Positions 5,502-6,190 of a stretch of 6,190 nucleotides of DNA are shown in pieces. The DNA is from an uncultured Synechococcus sp. (GTDB lineage: Bacteria; Cyanobacteriota; Cyanobacteriia; PCC-6307; Cyanobiaceae), in NCBI GenBank assembly GCA_913020095.1, contig CAJWAH010000088.1, positions 1 to 6,190 on the forward strand. The letters are read 5' to 3'. The notes beneath the pieces were generated by a model. That model saw only the letters and a program-made list of their open reading frames with translations, was not told the DNA's origin and made no database searches. The translations under genes were made by a program, and so were the position numbers. Each line of letters begins with the position of its first letter. The first letter of the stretch is position 1.

Positions 5502-5792
5502 TCAGGAACTGAAAGATTCGAGGATCTCCTCCAGGTCAACCAGTTGGCCCGGAGAAATCAACCGAGAGAGCGGCAACTTGGTGCTGCCTCCGCCCAGCGG
5601 CACCTGCAACCGCTCCAAACCCTGACGCGCGGCCACCGCGGGCCCTTGATCCAGCAGGCCGGCCAGCTCTTCGGCCAAGGGGCGCGCCAACTTGGCATCA
5701 CCGAGGTAGAGATGCCAGCCAGCCACTTGCACATACAGCCGGTCCGCCAGGGCTTGGCTCAACTCATCCAGCTGCGCCGATGACAACGACAT
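5502..5792 (-). CDS. DUF3181-like cyanobacterial protein, 96 residues
   Basis: A small soluble protein. The helical N-terminal half contains VAGWHLYLGDAKLARPLAEE (23-42), followed by VPLGGGSTKLPLSRLI (64-79) and an acidic tail LVDLEEILESF (84-94). The WHLYLxDA and VPLGGG blocks fit my memory of the cyanobacterial DUF3181 family, which has no assigned function; a profile search would settle it. The start is the ATG at 5790-5792, without a clear Shine-Dalgarno. It lies 24 bases after the 2TM gene and 50 before the next gene on the same strand, so the three are probably one transcript. Confidence 0.75.
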   Translation of the reverse strand: MSLSSAQLDELSQALADRLYVQVAGWHLYLGDAKLARPLAEELAGLLDQGPAVAARQGLERLQVPLGGGSTKLPLSRLISPGQLVDLEEILESFSS

Positions 5793-5816
5793 CAGGGAAC
5801 TCGCTCTGCTGAAGTT

Positions 5817-6047
5817 TTAGCGGCGCCGGGCCAACACCCAAACCACATGCCCCGCTAGGGCCACAGCCCACAGGCCAGTCAGCCAGGGGAGCTGGGGGAA
5901 AAAGTTCGGCTTCAGGCCATGCCACACCCAAAGGCCGCTGTTGAACGCCGCAAAGGCGGCCGTGTGCACAGCCAAGTTGATCAGCTGCTCAAGCTTTTGG
6001 TAGTCCGGATCGCTTGGATCCGGCGGCCGCGTGATCACCAGGGGCAT
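5817..6047 (-). CDS. Small two-helix membrane protein (2TM-domain-like), 76 residues
   Basis: A cytosolic, proline- and aspartate-rich N-terminus (ITRPPDPSDPDYQKLEQ, 5-21) leads into membrane segment 1 (about 22-42, NLAVHTAAFAAFNSGLWVWH), a short loop KPNFFPQLP (46-54) and segment 2 (about 55-72), ending in a positively charged ARRR. This order, with a conserved-looking His and Asn in the first helix, resembles the 2TM domain family, whose role is unknown in free-standing form. The basic C-terminus and short loop suggest both ends are cytosolic. It is the first gene of the minus-strand series. Its ATG (6045-6047) is preceded by a weak purine stretch. The 88 bases to the tRNA must hold its promoter; I see no good -10 on this strand. 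Confidence 0.72.
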   Translation of the reverse strand: MPLVITRPPDPSDPDYQKLEQLINLAVHTAAFAAFNSGLWVWHGLKPNFFPQLPWLTGLWAVALAGHVVWVLARRR

Positions 6048-6093
6048 GAGCCCGTCTTCGCAGAACCTTCATTCTGTGGCTCGGGCGGCAGGC

Positions 6094-6124
6094 TTGACGG
6101 ATGCGCAGTTGAGCTGGGCAGAAT
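6094..6124 (+). promoter_or_regulatory. Candidate promoter of tRNA-Arg
   Basis: TTGACG (6094-6099, 5 of 6 to the consensus) and CAGAAT (6119-6124, 4 of 6) are separated by 19 bases, predicting a start about five bases before the tRNA. The spacing is slightly long, but the position relative to the mature 5' end is as expected. Confidence 0.4.
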
Positions 6125-6135
6125 GGGTGGCTCAG

Positions 6136-6190
6136 GCGCTTGTAGCTCAGCGGATTAGAGCATCTGACTACGGATCAGAGGGTCGGGAGT
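6136..6190 (+). tRNA. tRNA-Arg(ACG), 3' end beyond the window
   Basis: The cloverleaf is visible up to the T-arm: acceptor strand GCGCTTG (6136-6142), TA, D-stem GCTC/GAGC (6145-6148, 6158-6161), and anticodon stem TCTGA/TCAGA (6163-6167, 6175-6179) around loop CTACGGA with anticodon ACG at 6170-6172. A five-base variable region and the 5' T-stem GGGAG follow, and the window ends at T54. A34 would be deaminated to inosine by TadA, letting this tRNA read several CGN arginine codons. The T-loop and 3' acceptor strand are missing. Confidence 0.95.

Noticed and set aside
6061..6076. Inverted repeat CAGAA/TTCTG before the 2TM gene
   Set aside because: Only five bp around six bases, within chance expectation, and not followed by T residues.
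1..6190. Search for insertion sequences, CRISPR arrays, phage genes or long direct repeats
   Set aside because: None seen; gene content is core cyanobacterial and there is no transposase, repeat array or integration mark, and the tRNA is cut by the window so an attachment site cannot be judged.

Overview
The window reads as chromosomal DNA of a high-GC unicellular picocyanobacterium (Synechococcus/Cyanobium type). This rests on gene content: a cyanobacterial-style IspH N-terminus, an Amt1 with a long leader, a DUF4278 small protein behind a glutamine-riboswitch-like RNA, and three small proteins that look cyanobacterial. It also rests on the compact layout. The organism is inferred from remembered family resemblance, not from a search.

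Layout. Positions 1-346 (-) hold the first 115 codons of ispH, cut by the window edge. Positions 449-1903 (-) hold amt1, an ammonium transporter, closed by a strong intrinsic terminator at 398-426. Positions 1904-2254 are a 351-base regulatory region that is AT-richer than its surroundings. It holds several dyads, a candidate promoter in each direction, a weak NtcA-like site and a glnA-type glutamine riboswitch candidate. Positions 2255-2467 (+) encode a 70-residue DUF4278 protein, followed by an intrinsic terminator at 2513-2547. Next come a small unknown gene (about 2609-2806, +), sfsA (2739-3488, -) and murJ (3558-5207, +). Three small minus-strand genes (6047 to 5200) follow, and a tRNA-Arg(ACG) begins at 6136 and runs off the end.

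How the parts fit. The most interesting stretch is amt1, the regulatory region and the riboswitch-DUF4278 unit, which together look like a divergent nitrogen-status locus. One arm imports ammonium. The other makes a small basic protein under an RNA whose core matches the glutamine-binding glnA class. The leader has the conserved junction segments, a P1 helix, a long P2, a short P3 and a separate helix that can mask the ribosome binding site. The role of the DUF4278 protein is unknown. By analogy with other glutamine-riboswitch-controlled small cyanobacterial proteins, it could adjust nitrogen metabolism when glutamine is high.

The rest is housekeeping: isoprenoid synthesis (ispH), lipid II flipping (murJ), a nuclease-fold protein of unclear role (sfsA) and a tRNA. 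Gene packing is tight, with convergent tails overlapping at two places.
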